Source: Oscheius dolichura (lineage: Eukaryota > Nematoda > Chromadorea > Rhabditida > Rhabditidae). Taken from it: a DNA stretch of 64,000 nt. The stretch's first letter is position 1, and the number at the start of each line of letters is the position of its first letter. Position numbers and translations under genes: made by a program. Shown piece after piece: positions 38,077 through 49,545 of this stretch. The notes under the pieces are model-generated. The model worked only from the letters and a program-made list of their open reading frames with translations. It was not told the origin of the DNA and did no database searches. The stretch lies in contig OW051497.1 in the NCBI GenBank assembly GCA_932521035.1, forward strand, positions 8,494,001 through 8,558,000, in the 5' to 3' direction.

Positions 38077-41000
38077 TTATCAACTGTAATTTGCTCGTTT
38101 TATGACCCTTTTCCAATGAAAAGCTTTCTTAATTCTTACTTTTGGCATGATTGGAGGTCTGGAGCCGGCTAGCCTAGTATTCGCTGACAATGATCCAACT
38201 GAAAAAGGAGAACTATTGAACCGGTCCTTATGGATACACTCACATGTTGTTTTCAGTTTGGACTCCAGGTAGATGTTGTGTTCGAAGGTTCTTTTTGGTT
38301 TTTGTGGAGGTATCTTAGACAGCGGGCTATAAACAAAAGAAACTGAACCTAACAAGTAAGAGAAACCAACGCTACAATAACAGCAGCTTCTGATAAGGGC
38401 CGCGGTTTGATGACAGCGTCACAGTTCTGAAATGAGGAGAGATTGTTGCCGAAACAAGAGATTTGCATATATGAATGAGAATAGAGTGTGACTAATAGTC
38501 AGAAATAGGCAGTATCATCTGCCTATTCCATTCAATTTTTGATTTGCACAGATTTATTTGTCGAGATCAGGAGGAAAACAATGGTCAATACGGCTCACAG
38601 CGATTCCACGAGGATTTTAACGGTCTGAAGCCAAGGGGGGCGAACTATTCGTTTTGATATCAGCGCTTACTCATAACGGAAAAAAGGTTTATCCTTAAAA
38701 GAATCTATTCTACTAAATGCACTCAAGTAAATGGAGTGCCCACATTTCCTCTCCCTTCAGAAATTATGAGCAAAAGTTTGGAATCACATTTCTTTCTAAA
38801 ATACGGGGAATGGTTCCTATGTAAAGAATCTCAACGCAGCTACATGAAGGAATTGGTCCCTTCTTGAGTAATAACTTGCAACCCGGAAGGCATTGGTCAG
38901 GCCCGGCAGACAGCCTTTTTGAGGTCGTATGCGTGAATATCGGTATATCTCACCTGTGCCGTCAGCGCTCCATATCCTCCAAGGGTCTCAAAGTAGCACC
39001 GCCGCTCCTTCACAGAGGTAGAAATTCCCCCTTCTCGAGACATACGTCTAAAAATAATTTGTATATCTTTATTAGAGGAAGGGATGTAGAAAAAAGACGC
39101 CGAGAACAATGCTTCCGCAACAGATTAGATCGGAAGTGCCGGTGGAGATGAATGCAGATAACCCCACTCTCTGGAGGATCTAATATCGGATATGGAAATT
39201 CAGAGGACAAATGGACAGGAGTCATTGAAAAACAGCGGGTGAGAAGTGTGGACTGAGTTTGAACAGTAGAGAAGAAGTGATTAATCTCGGGGAGGACGCA
39301 GAAATCAATCTGTTAGCATTCCTGTCAAGCGATTTTAAGGGATAATTACTGGCTACTACTGCTAGCCAAGATGGGTGGCTGGCCGGATCCAAAACTTCTA
39401 TGTGCGGGATGCGTAGAGACAGGTTTCTAGGATGTGAAATTAGGGGGGCTAACCTTACGGGGGGAGACAAAGTCATTTGGACGGATAGCTTTTCCCTTCC
39501 CTTATGTCTTTCTGTAAACATTTTGGAAAGGGCAGACAAATGGATATTAAAGTTATCTCACGAGGAAACGTTCCTCCCAGAATAGAAAGAAAGAAATCCC
39601 CCTCCCGTTAATCGACGGAGGAATAAGCCACTGAGACGAGCATCTAAAAGAGGGTCAATCTGTTGGCTGACTGGCGGACTCTCTCTCTCTCTCTGCCTGC
39701 TGATTTGCATAGACCAAATCCATTGCCATCATCAAACCGGGTGAGAAACCGGCGGCAGAGAGAAAGAGGGTGAGGGAAAGACAAGCGACACAAGACAAGA
39801 GACTTCAAGCTGTCGTCAGACATACGCGAGAGAAGACGATAGATCGGAAAAACCGGTGACTGGTCCGGCGCAATTACAGGATGAACTCGCCGACAAAAAG
39901 GCGCACATCTTGTTGCCACGACAAATGCACGGCCATTCGTATCAAGGTCTCAATAAAATTGTATTCGTGGGAGTTTTGAGGGCAACTCCTCAGTGTCTGA
40001 TGCACTATACGGAGGGGATAATTGGTTCCATGTCTTCAGGAGAAAACCAGGTACCAAGCAGAAGTTCTTTGTGCATTACCTATTGCACATCCATTACTTG
40101 CTTATGAATCAAAATGCTAGACAATAGGATGCTTCCAGAAAAAATATAGGAAAACATGGTGGGCCAGGTGAGAAAAATGCGTTCCAAAATGGGAACACGA
40201 AGGAAAATCTCCTCTCCCGGGGTGACCAGGCGGAGGCAGCATTGGCCACCCGCGGCACGGTCTCAATTGCCAATAGAGGCTACTGCAATTAGCCCCGTCG
40301 AACAGCGATTGTCCATCGAGAAACATTGAATCGTAAACAAACACACTGTTCTTATTCATAACCATGAAACCGAAATGCGTCTCTTAACACTCCCTCCCCC
40401 ATTGTCTATTACACAGGGAGACTGTTTTTATCCCTACTGACTGTGCCGTACTGTTAGCCGACAAATACTAAAAATTCCTAAAATTAAAGAAGAACATAGC
40501 AATTGTGGGTTCGGGAAGGGTTGTAAAAAGGGGAGGGAAACCGTTAGGGAAACAAGAGGCGTCGATTAAACGAATGATCCCCTGATATCGCCAATAAGGC
40601 TGCAACATTTTAAGATAGCGATGCAAAAATGACTGGTCGCTTTGAAACGTTTCTTTTAAATTGGAAAAACTTGTCAAAGTCGGGATTGTTACGTAGCAGC
40701 TGATAGAAAAGCACTATCGCGAATTGAGATAACTTGCTGAGCATCTTCGCTCGCAATAGGAATGGGGAAGTAGTCTTGCTCATCCGGGATAGGAGCGATT
40801 CACTTTTTTCTCAATATATAACCTTCAGCCTGGCAGTCCCGGTCACTATACATACACATTATTCTTTAAAAGTTTCCTAGACGTGTTGCTTCTTTAGGTT
40901 ACTTTAAAGCGGCTAATAAACCTCATTTTCTAATTAAATTTAAGAAATATAAGATTTCCTTTTAAAAAGGGAAGAAAACGCATCGCGGCGATGTATTATT

Positions 41001-41749
41001 GTGAAAATTGGCTATTGTTATGGTTGGCGGAATAATAGTGGCTAAGAAAAGGAGGGGAGAGAAAAAATTGACACCAAATGACGAGGGTGACATTGCCCAT
41101 ATTTCGCAGAATTTCTCAGTTCTAAAAAGGAAGAAAGAATGATACCAGTGTGACCATTGCCATTAGTAAATTGCATATGTCAGACTGCGTAGGATTCAAT
41201 AGAAAGGGTGTAGATTTTTTTTCCTCAGTTTTCCATCGGGCTATGACCATTTTATTAGACAGACGTATCCAAAGACGGGGAGAGCTCACATTCTCTCACA
41301 ATTTATGGGCCAGTTGGACTGAGAATTAATTTGTGTGCAGTCGAGTCTGTCTCTCACACATTCGGCGTTTGAATCACACCTTAGAGGAGAAGAAAATGAT
41401 GTGGAGTCTGATGGACGAGGGGTAACATTTTTAGTTGACTGTCTATTTGAGGAAACTGTCCTAACCTCCAGTTTGCACCTCGTAAGTAGTGCGCGACTCA
41501 CTCCGTTGGCGGCAATTTGCGGTTTAAAGAAACTTCAGCTTAGCTTTCTCAAACACTTTTCAGAACATTGTGTCATATGTACTTTTTCAAATCTTTTTTG
41601 GCCATACTTTTGCAATACCGATTTCGGGTAGTCCGTGTAAAGAGCCTATAAACTTCTCTTTACTTTATATGTCACGTTAGATCATGTTGTTGGTTGCTGG
41701 TTTAACAAACTCCGTATGGTCCTCTGCCAGTTAGAGATAATCTTGCAGG
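38077..41749. other. Gene-poor region with short CT/GA runs
   Basis: About 3.7 kb in which I support no gene. Many short frames exist on both strands but lack domains, signal peptides with follow-on exons, or phase-compatible splice sites. A (CT)n run lies at about 39680-39696. The region is otherwise mixed sequence with AT-rich patches. Confidence 0.4.
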
Positions 41750-42881
41750 ATGACGATCTCGATGACACTTGGTCTTCTCAATCTACTTCCGGTTCGACAG
41801 CGCTTTTCCAAGGTATGAACGGTCTGGTTCACCCCATCTAAGAATTAATATAATTAACCACGGTCTCTTTCGTCTCGCTGGGTGGATCTTTGTTCATCTT
41901 CCACCAAAACTGATAACGAGAAGAGAAAGAAGACCTATAGCTGTCTTATCCCCGGTAAAAGATAATCCCCCCTCCTTCAGCCATTCCTTTGTTAGCATCA
42001 CACAAAAAGGTCATGCATGAATATTTCACTCCACGCCGCTCCCAAAACTTTTCCCGTTCTATCTGCTCCTCTTATCCTTTCTCCCATTCGGAGTACTGCT
42101 CTCAATCACATTTCTCTTAGAACCCACTTCCGGATGCCACTATGTCAGCTTATTCCCCGATGGGGATTATGACTTCTCCCGTCTTTTTCTTTGGCACCTC
42201 TGATTTCCATTAGCAGCGCATTTCCTTCCACTGCTTTCGCCTTATTAGGGCAGAGAAAAAAAGAAAAAAGTGCTAGCCCGTCGTCGCTCATGAATAGCCC
42301 TCCTCAATCCTCCCACAATTCACTGCTCAATTAGGTTTTTCATGGCTTCTTCTCTCATCCTCTATGTCTCAAGGATTGCGTCTTTTACAGGCAGAAATGA
42401 TTCCACACCACTTCAACAACCGCACACTAGCCTTCTATTTGAACTCGGCGAGTCTTGCCCGGGTGAGTTTTTATAGCTGGGTGCCGTCGTCATAATCTGA
42501 AACTTTTATGAAGAGAGAGAGAGAGTGAGAGAGAAAGAGAAGTAACTTGAGTATTCTCTCTTTAATTGGGTTTTCTCTTTTTGCAGAACGGGTGAGAAAA
42601 TACCGCCGAAGAACCTTTCTGCCAATATATTGCTTTTTTCCTAGACAAACATCCCTTTCCGCCTGTAACAATAGCTCGTGCGCTGGCCTGGACGGCTGTG
42701 CCGACAACCTATCCTATCAGTGCACTTTTTGGAAATAATTTTGCAGTTTAGCTTTCCTTAAATACCGTAACGTCTTAATTGCTCTTTGAAATCATCTTAC
42801 CTTTTCTTTTTGTTTTTCTCACAGGAACGATGTGAAGCAGAAAAGGGGCAAGAAAGTGTACTTCATTCATTCATTCATTAG
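41750..42881 (+). CDS. Small predicted protein with mitochondrial-like N-terminus
   Basis: Three exons can be joined in phase 0. ATG 41750, one base after a TTGCAG acceptor-like site, encodes MTISMTLGLLNLLPVRQRFS and K. The exon at about 42391-42455 encodes AEMIPHHFNNRTLAFYLNSA and SLAR. The exon from about 42825 encodes ERCEAEKGQESVLHSFIH and ends at TAG 42879-42881. The result is a 63-residue protein with an amphipathic basic N-terminus like a mitochondrial presequence. The last codons fall in an ATTC microsatellite. I do not recognise a family. Introns of about 580 and 370 bases are long for this window, which lowers confidence. Confidence 0.4.
42518..42542. repeat. GA microsatellite
   Basis: A (GA)n run with minor interruptions inside the putative second intron of the 41750-42881 gene. 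Confidence 0.8.
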
Positions 42882-43038
42882 AAATCCTCTTTGTCCGTTG
42901 CTGAGGTCTTGTGAACTTTAAAAGAACGCCTATGTTTGGCCTAGCGTCCTCTTTTGAAGTTCCAATTTCTAAAGAAAGACCCGAAACAACATTTGCTTTT
43001 CAACTCCATTCATTTGTCTTTTTTAGCCCTACAGCTTT

Positions 43039-43740
43039 ATGGAGCGTGCTCCCGGATATGACCTCTACCTACTCGGAGGAATCATCGCTATCATCCTTTT
43101 CCTCATTCTGATCATGGTGTTTATCCGGTATGTTCAGTTTCCAGTACCCCAGCTCCCAAAGATCTGGGCTCCCAGAGACCAGCAAATTGAATAATGGCAC
43201 AAAATGGCACAAAATGGCCGTGAAGTGCTCTTCTTGGTCATTTTTATAATGAGGAAGTGTGCCAAAATCTGTTATTTATTTTACGTTTTGCGGAGGTGGT
43301 ACACATTGCGATGATTGGCCTCTTTGATTTCATCTCCAATTCTACTTGTGCTGCTAATCTGGCACAAGAAAAAAAGCAAGGCATAATCTTTTGAACTGCT
43401 ATAACTCAATTTACTTTTTGCAAATTTGGGGATCACCGAAGAGATCAGAAAATACACGAACTTTTTAGATGTTCTATCATCCATATGCCGGCCATATTGG
43501 GCTACTCGGACAGTGACATCTCTCGAAGTTCTACAGCTGTCTCCATCTACTCTTATGATCTCAAGGTACCGTCTTCTATTAATATTTCTAGAAGCACGAA
43601 TTCAATTATGAGATTGTTCGGCTTCTATAGGATCATTAATCAGAAGCATCATCTTTCATTTTTAGACAAACGAGTCCCAACTTTTGGCCTACTCCAACGG
43701 AGCCTATTACCATCAAGACTTTTCACCCAGTGCTGTATAG
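43039..43740 (+). CDS. Small single-pass membrane protein
   Basis: ATG 43039 lies 12 bases after a TTTTTTAG acceptor-like tract. Exon 1 encodes MERAPGYDLYLLGGIIAIIL and FLILIMVFIR, a clean transmembrane helix followed by Arg. A phase-2 junction (CG|A) leads to CSIIHMPAILGYSDSDISRS, STAVSIYSYDLK, then an intron of about 105 bases to TNESQLLAYSNGAYYHQDFS, PSAV and TAG 43738-43740. The 86-residue product has a short extracellular side and a Ser/Tyr-rich cytosolic tail with possible phosphorylation sites. No family recognised. The gene is convergent with the minus-strand coiled-coil gene, and their 3' ends nearly touch. Confidence 0.6.
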
Positions 43741-43816
43741 AAACATTTATGAAACCAGTTCCGTCAACGGGTATCAGAGAAAACGTGAAACACCAATCAT
43801 ACATACATACAAAAAG

Positions 43817-43822
43817 AATAAA
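43817..43822 (+). terminator. Polyadenylation signal of the small membrane protein gene
   Basis: AATAAA, 77 bases after the stop codon. It sits immediately before the stop codon of the opposing minus-strand gene (43824-43826), so the two transcripts probably overlap at their 3' ends. Confidence 0.6.
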
Positions 43823-43823
43823 G

Positions 43824-45490
43824 TTACTTCTTTACACTTTTCACAGGTTGGACTTTCTTCTCTTCTTTCAACTTCCTCTTCTTCAATAGTTTTTCCCTTG
43901 CTACTGCCAGTTTCTTCCTTCTTACAGCCTTCAGCTTCAATCGGTACGCTTTCCTGGTTCGGCGGAGGGCTCTAATCCGTTTGAGGGCGTTCCATCCCTT
44001 TGAAGTAGTGACAATCAACTTCTTTGGTTTCATCTTCTTCTTGGAAACTTTGATAACATCGGCCAAGTAGGGTGGAAGATGGGCAAGGTCAGCTTCTGTG
44101 AACGTTGGCTTCGCTGTTTTTTGAAGTTTCTTCTGTTCGGCAGTCTTCGTCGCCTTCTTCTTTGTTTTCTTGACCATCGTCTTCTTCTGTATCACAGTTG
44201 TCTCCACCTTTTTTATGACCTTCTCTTTTGATAGTTTCTTCGGAGCCTGCTCCTTTATCTGCTGATCCACTTCCATCTTCTCGGTAGATAGCCGCTTCTT
44301 TGTTATTTGTTCCTTCACAACAGTCGTCTTCCTCTCCAGCTTCTTCTTATTTTTCATTTCCCTGGCCTCCATCTCTTCTCTCCACCTCTTTGTCACTTCA
44401 ATCGGCTCCCAGAACAGGCCCATCTTCATCCTCGCCTCAGGATCACCGTCGGCCAATCCGTTCAGGTTCTTCTCATCTGATAGAGTCTCCCGAACCTCGG
44501 CTTCTAAGATAGCTCTTTCACAGAAGGCCAGGTCCTTTTGGATGTCCGTCTTCTTGAGATTGTAGACGATGATTGGATACTCCAACAACCTTCGATAGCA
44601 ATTGAGCTTGTGATAGTTCGGCTCGCGTTCCCATTCTTCAACGTCCTTCATCGTTTTTCCTCGGTTGTTTTCTACTTCATCTGCAAATATAACAATGAAA
44701 AATCGAATCCAACAAAAATCTCACATATCATTTGCCCCGCAACCAGTTTCGCGCTTCGGAGTGCCTCCAATTCCTTCCTTTCCTGCTCTCTTAATTTTTC
44801 GACTAGTCTTTCCTGCAAAAGGTAACAGTTTTAAAAAGCTTTAATTTGTTACGCACCTGTACATTAATTAAGTTATCCATTTGACTCGACATAGAATAAT
44901 GCTCAGCCGCCTCCAATTTCCTTTTACAGCGGTCAACGTGTAAATCGAACCATTTTTTGAGAACCTGAAAAAATAAACTCATAGAAACAGCGGAAAAAAT
45001 ATTAGCGTAAAAATAAAGAAGAAAAACTACTTACAGCTGCTTTTCTGTCCCTTTCTTCATCAACATATTTTGCTCTCTCTAGGAATTCTTCCGCTGTACC
45101 TTCCAATACTTCTAATCGTTTTTTACGTAACTGAAAATTATTAAGTTAAAATTGTACTATAAAAGATAAACACAGACACACGAAATTAAAAAATACTTAC
45201 GGATTCTAATTTGGCTTCTTTCAACAATCCCATAGTTTTATTAAATTGTGCTTCAGCGGCTATAATTTTCCTAATGTTCGAGGTCCTGCAATGTAGAATT
45301 TTCTTCCCGTGTTTCTTAAAAAATCGTACATTTTACATTCATATTCATGTACATCAATAGGAGGCAAGTCTTTGTCGTCACCAATGTCCACCGGTTCACC
45401 AAACGGAGCAGAAACCACATGGAAGGTCGTCTCCTGCGGTTCTTCCTTCACCACTGGAGCCCTTTTACTGCCCCTGCCTTTTGGAGGCAT
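43824..45490 (-). CDS. Lysine-rich coiled-coil nuclear protein, Sds3/BRMS1-like
   Basis: Minus strand, ATG 45490 (MPPKGRGSKRAPVVKEEPQE) to TAA 43824. Six exons. After a short acidic N-terminus comes a long coiled coil: MGLLKEAKLES, LRKKRLEVLEGTAEEFLERA, KYVDEERDRKAAVLKKWFDL, INVQERLVEKLREQERKELE. The 'LEGT..EFLE' start of the coil and the length of the helix resemble Sds3/BRMS1 subunits of SIN3-HDAC corepressors. A second conserved-looking block (EREPNYHKLNCYRRLLEYPI) is followed by a very Lys-rich tail of about 170 residues with many KKK and KKLSKEK-type runs, suited to nuclear or nucleolar localisation or nucleic-acid contact. The Sds3 assignment is weak; it could be an unrelated coiled-coil protein. 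A TTTCTTTCAG lies just before the ATG. Confidence 0.6.
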
Positions 45491-48262
45491 TCTGAAAGAA
45501 ATTACATTAAAAACAAGAAAGAAAAGGAGGAAACAATACGAACCCAAGCACAAACAAAAGTGTGCGGGAGAAAATACAATGCTTGGCAACGTGCCCAACA
45601 CACCGACGCCAAGCTACCGTAGTCATTAATTGCAGCAAACAAATGCGTTACAAATGGATTTTTAAGTTGTGGTTTAATTTTATGACTTTTACCGTGGTGG
45701 GTATGATAAGTAAAAGACATAGATGGCAGATGATCGAATAAAATTCTTACTGAAAGTACTCTTCCCCTTCCATAACATGTCCGAAACAATTAACTAGATA
45801 CGCAGATGGCCGTCGCGTGTATACTGTAACCCCCTAAAAAAAGGTAAAACCAAACAAAAAGAATGTAGCACAATGTTTAGAGTTTCTTTATTTGTAAAGA
45901 GAATCTAAAGAGAATTATCAGTTACCGTTGACATGACTATTTTGGAAATCGTCGTCAAGAAACGATGCTAAACATAAAAAATATCTCCAAACTGGCTAAT
46001 AAATGCTGAAGTCGATTTGCGTTTAATGTTAATCAGGGAAATTCGATTCAATTCATGTTCTTTTGTTCGAAATATCGATGGATTCTATTCCATTTCTAGT
46101 ATGAAATTTCTTCCAAATTTAGCAAATTCTGCAAATTCTGCACACGTTTATCCTACTTTCTCTTGTATATTCTGCTGCGTCAGCCTGTTTGTTTTTATGA
46201 AAATGTATGCTTTAATTAGCTACACTTGCCGTCATTTATCAACATGGTCCCTCTCAAAACAATTGCTGAAGTGAAAAATGTGTGGGGGTCGGTGATGTTC
46301 TCAAATCAATCAGCTGCTTCAGGTTTCAAGAAAAAAAGATTCTGTTTAGGGCTTCAGGAAACGACACGTTAGATGTTAAGTGCTCTTATTATTCAACGCA
46401 GTGACGGAGTCTGAGGTCTGCGGTCAAGAGGTGTGAAGTCTGAGTGCCACCTCCCCTACGAACCCCTCCGTTTATGGGAAGAATCTGTTGACAGTTGCTT
46501 CCTACTGTCAATTGGAAGAGGATGGAACATAAACTAGGAAAAACTAACTAAACAAACTTCATCCATTGCTATATTGCGTAAAAGACTGTATCGTGTTCCA
46601 TAAATGTTGCTAATTTCAAGCTCTAAACATTTATGTTGCTTACAAAAGGCGTTACAATGCAATTGAGAGTGACTTCACTTATAAACCTGAAAATATATAG
46701 CATTTTAGAAATAACGATATGCTCCAGATCGCGCGAACATGATGGAGCTTGTTGCTTATAGTTTGCTTTTTTGTTGCTGAAAACAAGGACATTCTAATTA
46801 TTAAACTGCTCTGCTTCTATTTCTTAGTGCTAATAATAATTTGTGGAATATCATACTCTGTTATCTTCGTTCTGGCTAAAAGGACTAGTTTATCCCTTTG
46901 CAGATATAAGTTTAACACGAGCGGTAAGTGGCGGCTAAACTTATCCCACGAACAAAATTTTGCTCCCTCTTCTTCTCTAACACCACTATATTTGCATATC
47001 CGGATTACGTTATTCACATTGCAAGGATGACTGATATCGCGAGAGCATCGTTTGCTCCTGTCACTTATTTTCCATCTTCTTTCTCCCTGACAACAACAGA
47101 ATATAATAGTAGACGACAATGAAAGCAGTTTCAGGCAATAAATAAAAGCGGAACAGAGCGTTTTCTGATATCTGACCATACTCTATAGAAAGGCATTTTT
47201 CCTGTTCTTCTAAGATGTGAATGTAAACAATCCTATGCTTTTCATAAGATAAGGGTAAATCTTAATTAGTTCTCATTTAAAAGTTTTGATTATTTCCCTT
47301 TCTATCGCCTTGCAGGGAATTTCATAAGTCTAAGATTTTGCTCTTCGAGACTTTTTAGACCTGGTTCACATCATTAATTTCTCTATCTCCTGCAGACAAA
47401 AAGCAAGGAACCAAGCATCTTCCCTGACTGGTTATTATTAATTGTCGTTGCCGTGTGGTGGACCCTGTCTTCGTCTATTTTTAAGCCAACACACATCTCT
47501 TTCCACATGTGACCCAGTATTTTGTCTCCTGAAGCCATCTCTCTTTCCTTCTTCAATTTAGACCTGACTGAGATTCCTAGAGTGGCGACGTCACAGTCTC
47601 CTCGTCTAATTAATGTGACTGCCGTAATCTGCCAATTTCCCGTATACTGCCTTTCCAGTGCTTAAGTTAACCCCCTTACCAATTATGCCCACAAGCCATC
47701 TTAATCTGAACGATAGCTGCGATCATTTACGTTTTCATTGCCTCCTTGGGCAATTTTCCGCCTGTTTCGCCCCTCCCCATCTTCTTCTCTTTGAGTCGGA
47801 AGAGCCTCGACTTGTTAGAAGTCTCTTCCGCCATATGCAGCTGACCCCAAACAAGACTCCCACTCCTATTTGCTTTAAATAACTTTGAGTACAAATTTGG
47901 AGGAGGGGACAAGTAGATATTTGTCCTGCTCTTCCTCCCCCTACCATGGTAAACTATTCACCGGATTTCCTTATTTTTACGTGTAGAAATCTTACAGCTA
48001 ATTGGCAGTGAGAAAAACAGGAAACAGCCTCCACCTAATGCCTAGTTTTATCGCCAATCCTCATTATTTCAACAGCTAGCAGGCTCCAGTCAAATTATTT
48101 TCACTCCACAACTTTCTTTCAATTGTTTATTTGCGTATAAAAAGATCTCTGTCATGGAGGAAAACCTTTAGAATCTTTTCGACTTCTTCCAAACGGTACA
48201 AAGATCTACCTCAATTTGCCCTTTTTCGCCTGACTTTCTCAATTCAACGGTTCTTTAGAAAC
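45491..48262. other. Gene-poor region upstream of globin
   Basis: About 2.8 kb with no supported gene. Several frames of 60-120 codons on both strands have no domain or splice context. Promoters of the minus coiled-coil gene and of the globin gene should lie at its two ends. Confidence 0.4.
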
Positions 48263-49106
48263 ATGGGACTCTGTTCTTCTAAGAAAAACGAGTCGACTGA
48301 ATTGTCTGAAGAGGAAGTTAGCGCAATTCGTGAAGTTTGGGTGAAGTGGGTAGACATCCATACCGCCCTAATAATCTTTTAGGGCTAAGAATAATAATGT
48401 TGGTAAGAAGATCCTTCAGACCCTGATCGAGAAAAGACCTAAATTTGCTGAATATTTTGGTATTCAAAGTGATTCCTTAGACATCAAAGAGTTGAATCAA
48501 AGTAAAGAGTTTCATCTACAGGTTAGTGCGCTCCTAAATAATGGCCAAGTGTTTCCAGGCGCATAGGATTCAAAACTTCTTAGACACTGCGGTCGGATCA
48601 CTTGGCTTTTGCCCCATCTCCAGTGTCTACGATATGGCCCACAGAATTGGACAGATTCATTTCTACAGGTAAAGGTCAACTTATTTAGAGTGGACTGTTT
48701 TAGGGGAGTCAACTTTGGCGCTGATAACTGGCTCGTCTTCAAGAAGGTGACTGTCGACCAGGTCACGACCGGAACAAGCGACAGTCAGGCGTTGGAAAGT
48801 CCCAAAGAAAATGGAACAACTAATCTGCTTGAAGGTCTTACTCCTGCAGAAGTAAGATTTCTTTAATAATAACAGATGAACTCTGTCTAGGCCCACGATA
48901 ATGCTCTCCAAGCGCTCACTAATCCATACAGTGGCGAGAACTGCTTAGCCCGATTGGGATGGAACAAACTGATGACTGTAATCGTCAGAGAGATGAAGAA
49001 AGGTATTTTTGGGATTTCTGTAGAGAGACAAATGACCATTTAGGATTCCTGGAGGAGGCCATGCGCAACTGCAAGGAGGAGGATAACAACGGACTGCTCG
49101 GTGCTT
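48263..49106 (+). CDS. Nematode-type globin with N-terminal acylation motif
   Basis: ATG 48263 follows a TTCTTTAG tract by four bases. The protein starts MGLCSSKKNESTELSEEEVS, so Gly2 can be N-myristoylated and Cys4 palmitoylated, placing it at membranes. The globin fold is visible: A helix EEEVSAIREVW; KKILQTLIEKRPKFAEYFGI with the CD1 Phe; E helix EFHLQAHRIQNFLDTAVGSL with the distal His; F helix and proximal His region MAHRIGQIHFYRGVNFGADN; then G/H helices with a Ser/Thr/Asn-rich insertion (TTGTSDSQALESPKENG). The end is EEAMRNCKEEDNNGLLGA, stop TGA 49104-49106. About 220 residues, longer than myoglobin, like many neuronal GLB proteins. The first intron uses donor GTGGGT to keep phase. 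Neuronal or redox sensing is plausible for such acylated GLBs but inferred. Confidence 0.87.
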
Positions 49107-49545
49107 GAACTTGATATTTAACGGTTCGCGAGCACATTCACACTCACCCTCAAGCAAGAGTCCTACTGACTTTTGTCCAAAATCTTAGAACGCTTTGAAA
49201 TGACCAGTGAAACTGGGAGTCCACTTAAGATGTTTCAGGCCTCGCCCGCTCCAAGGCTCGCAGCTTCCGTTACTACCTGACCATGCATAATGAGCAGAAC
49301 TCTACTCATCTCTAAACTCCTTTCCCTCATTGTTTGTACGTTTGCATCTTTATTTTGCTTGTGATATGAGCCCACAGACAATTTGCCAAAAAATGAATAG
49401 AAAATATTCATAGAAATCAAAAAAATACAGTATATATTTGTTAAAAAGTCACGAATAGTGCATATATTTATTAGTAGGAGACAAACGGAGCCGGAATCCA
49501 TCCAGTTCTAAATCGTATTATATTTTGTCTGTATTATTTATTTGT

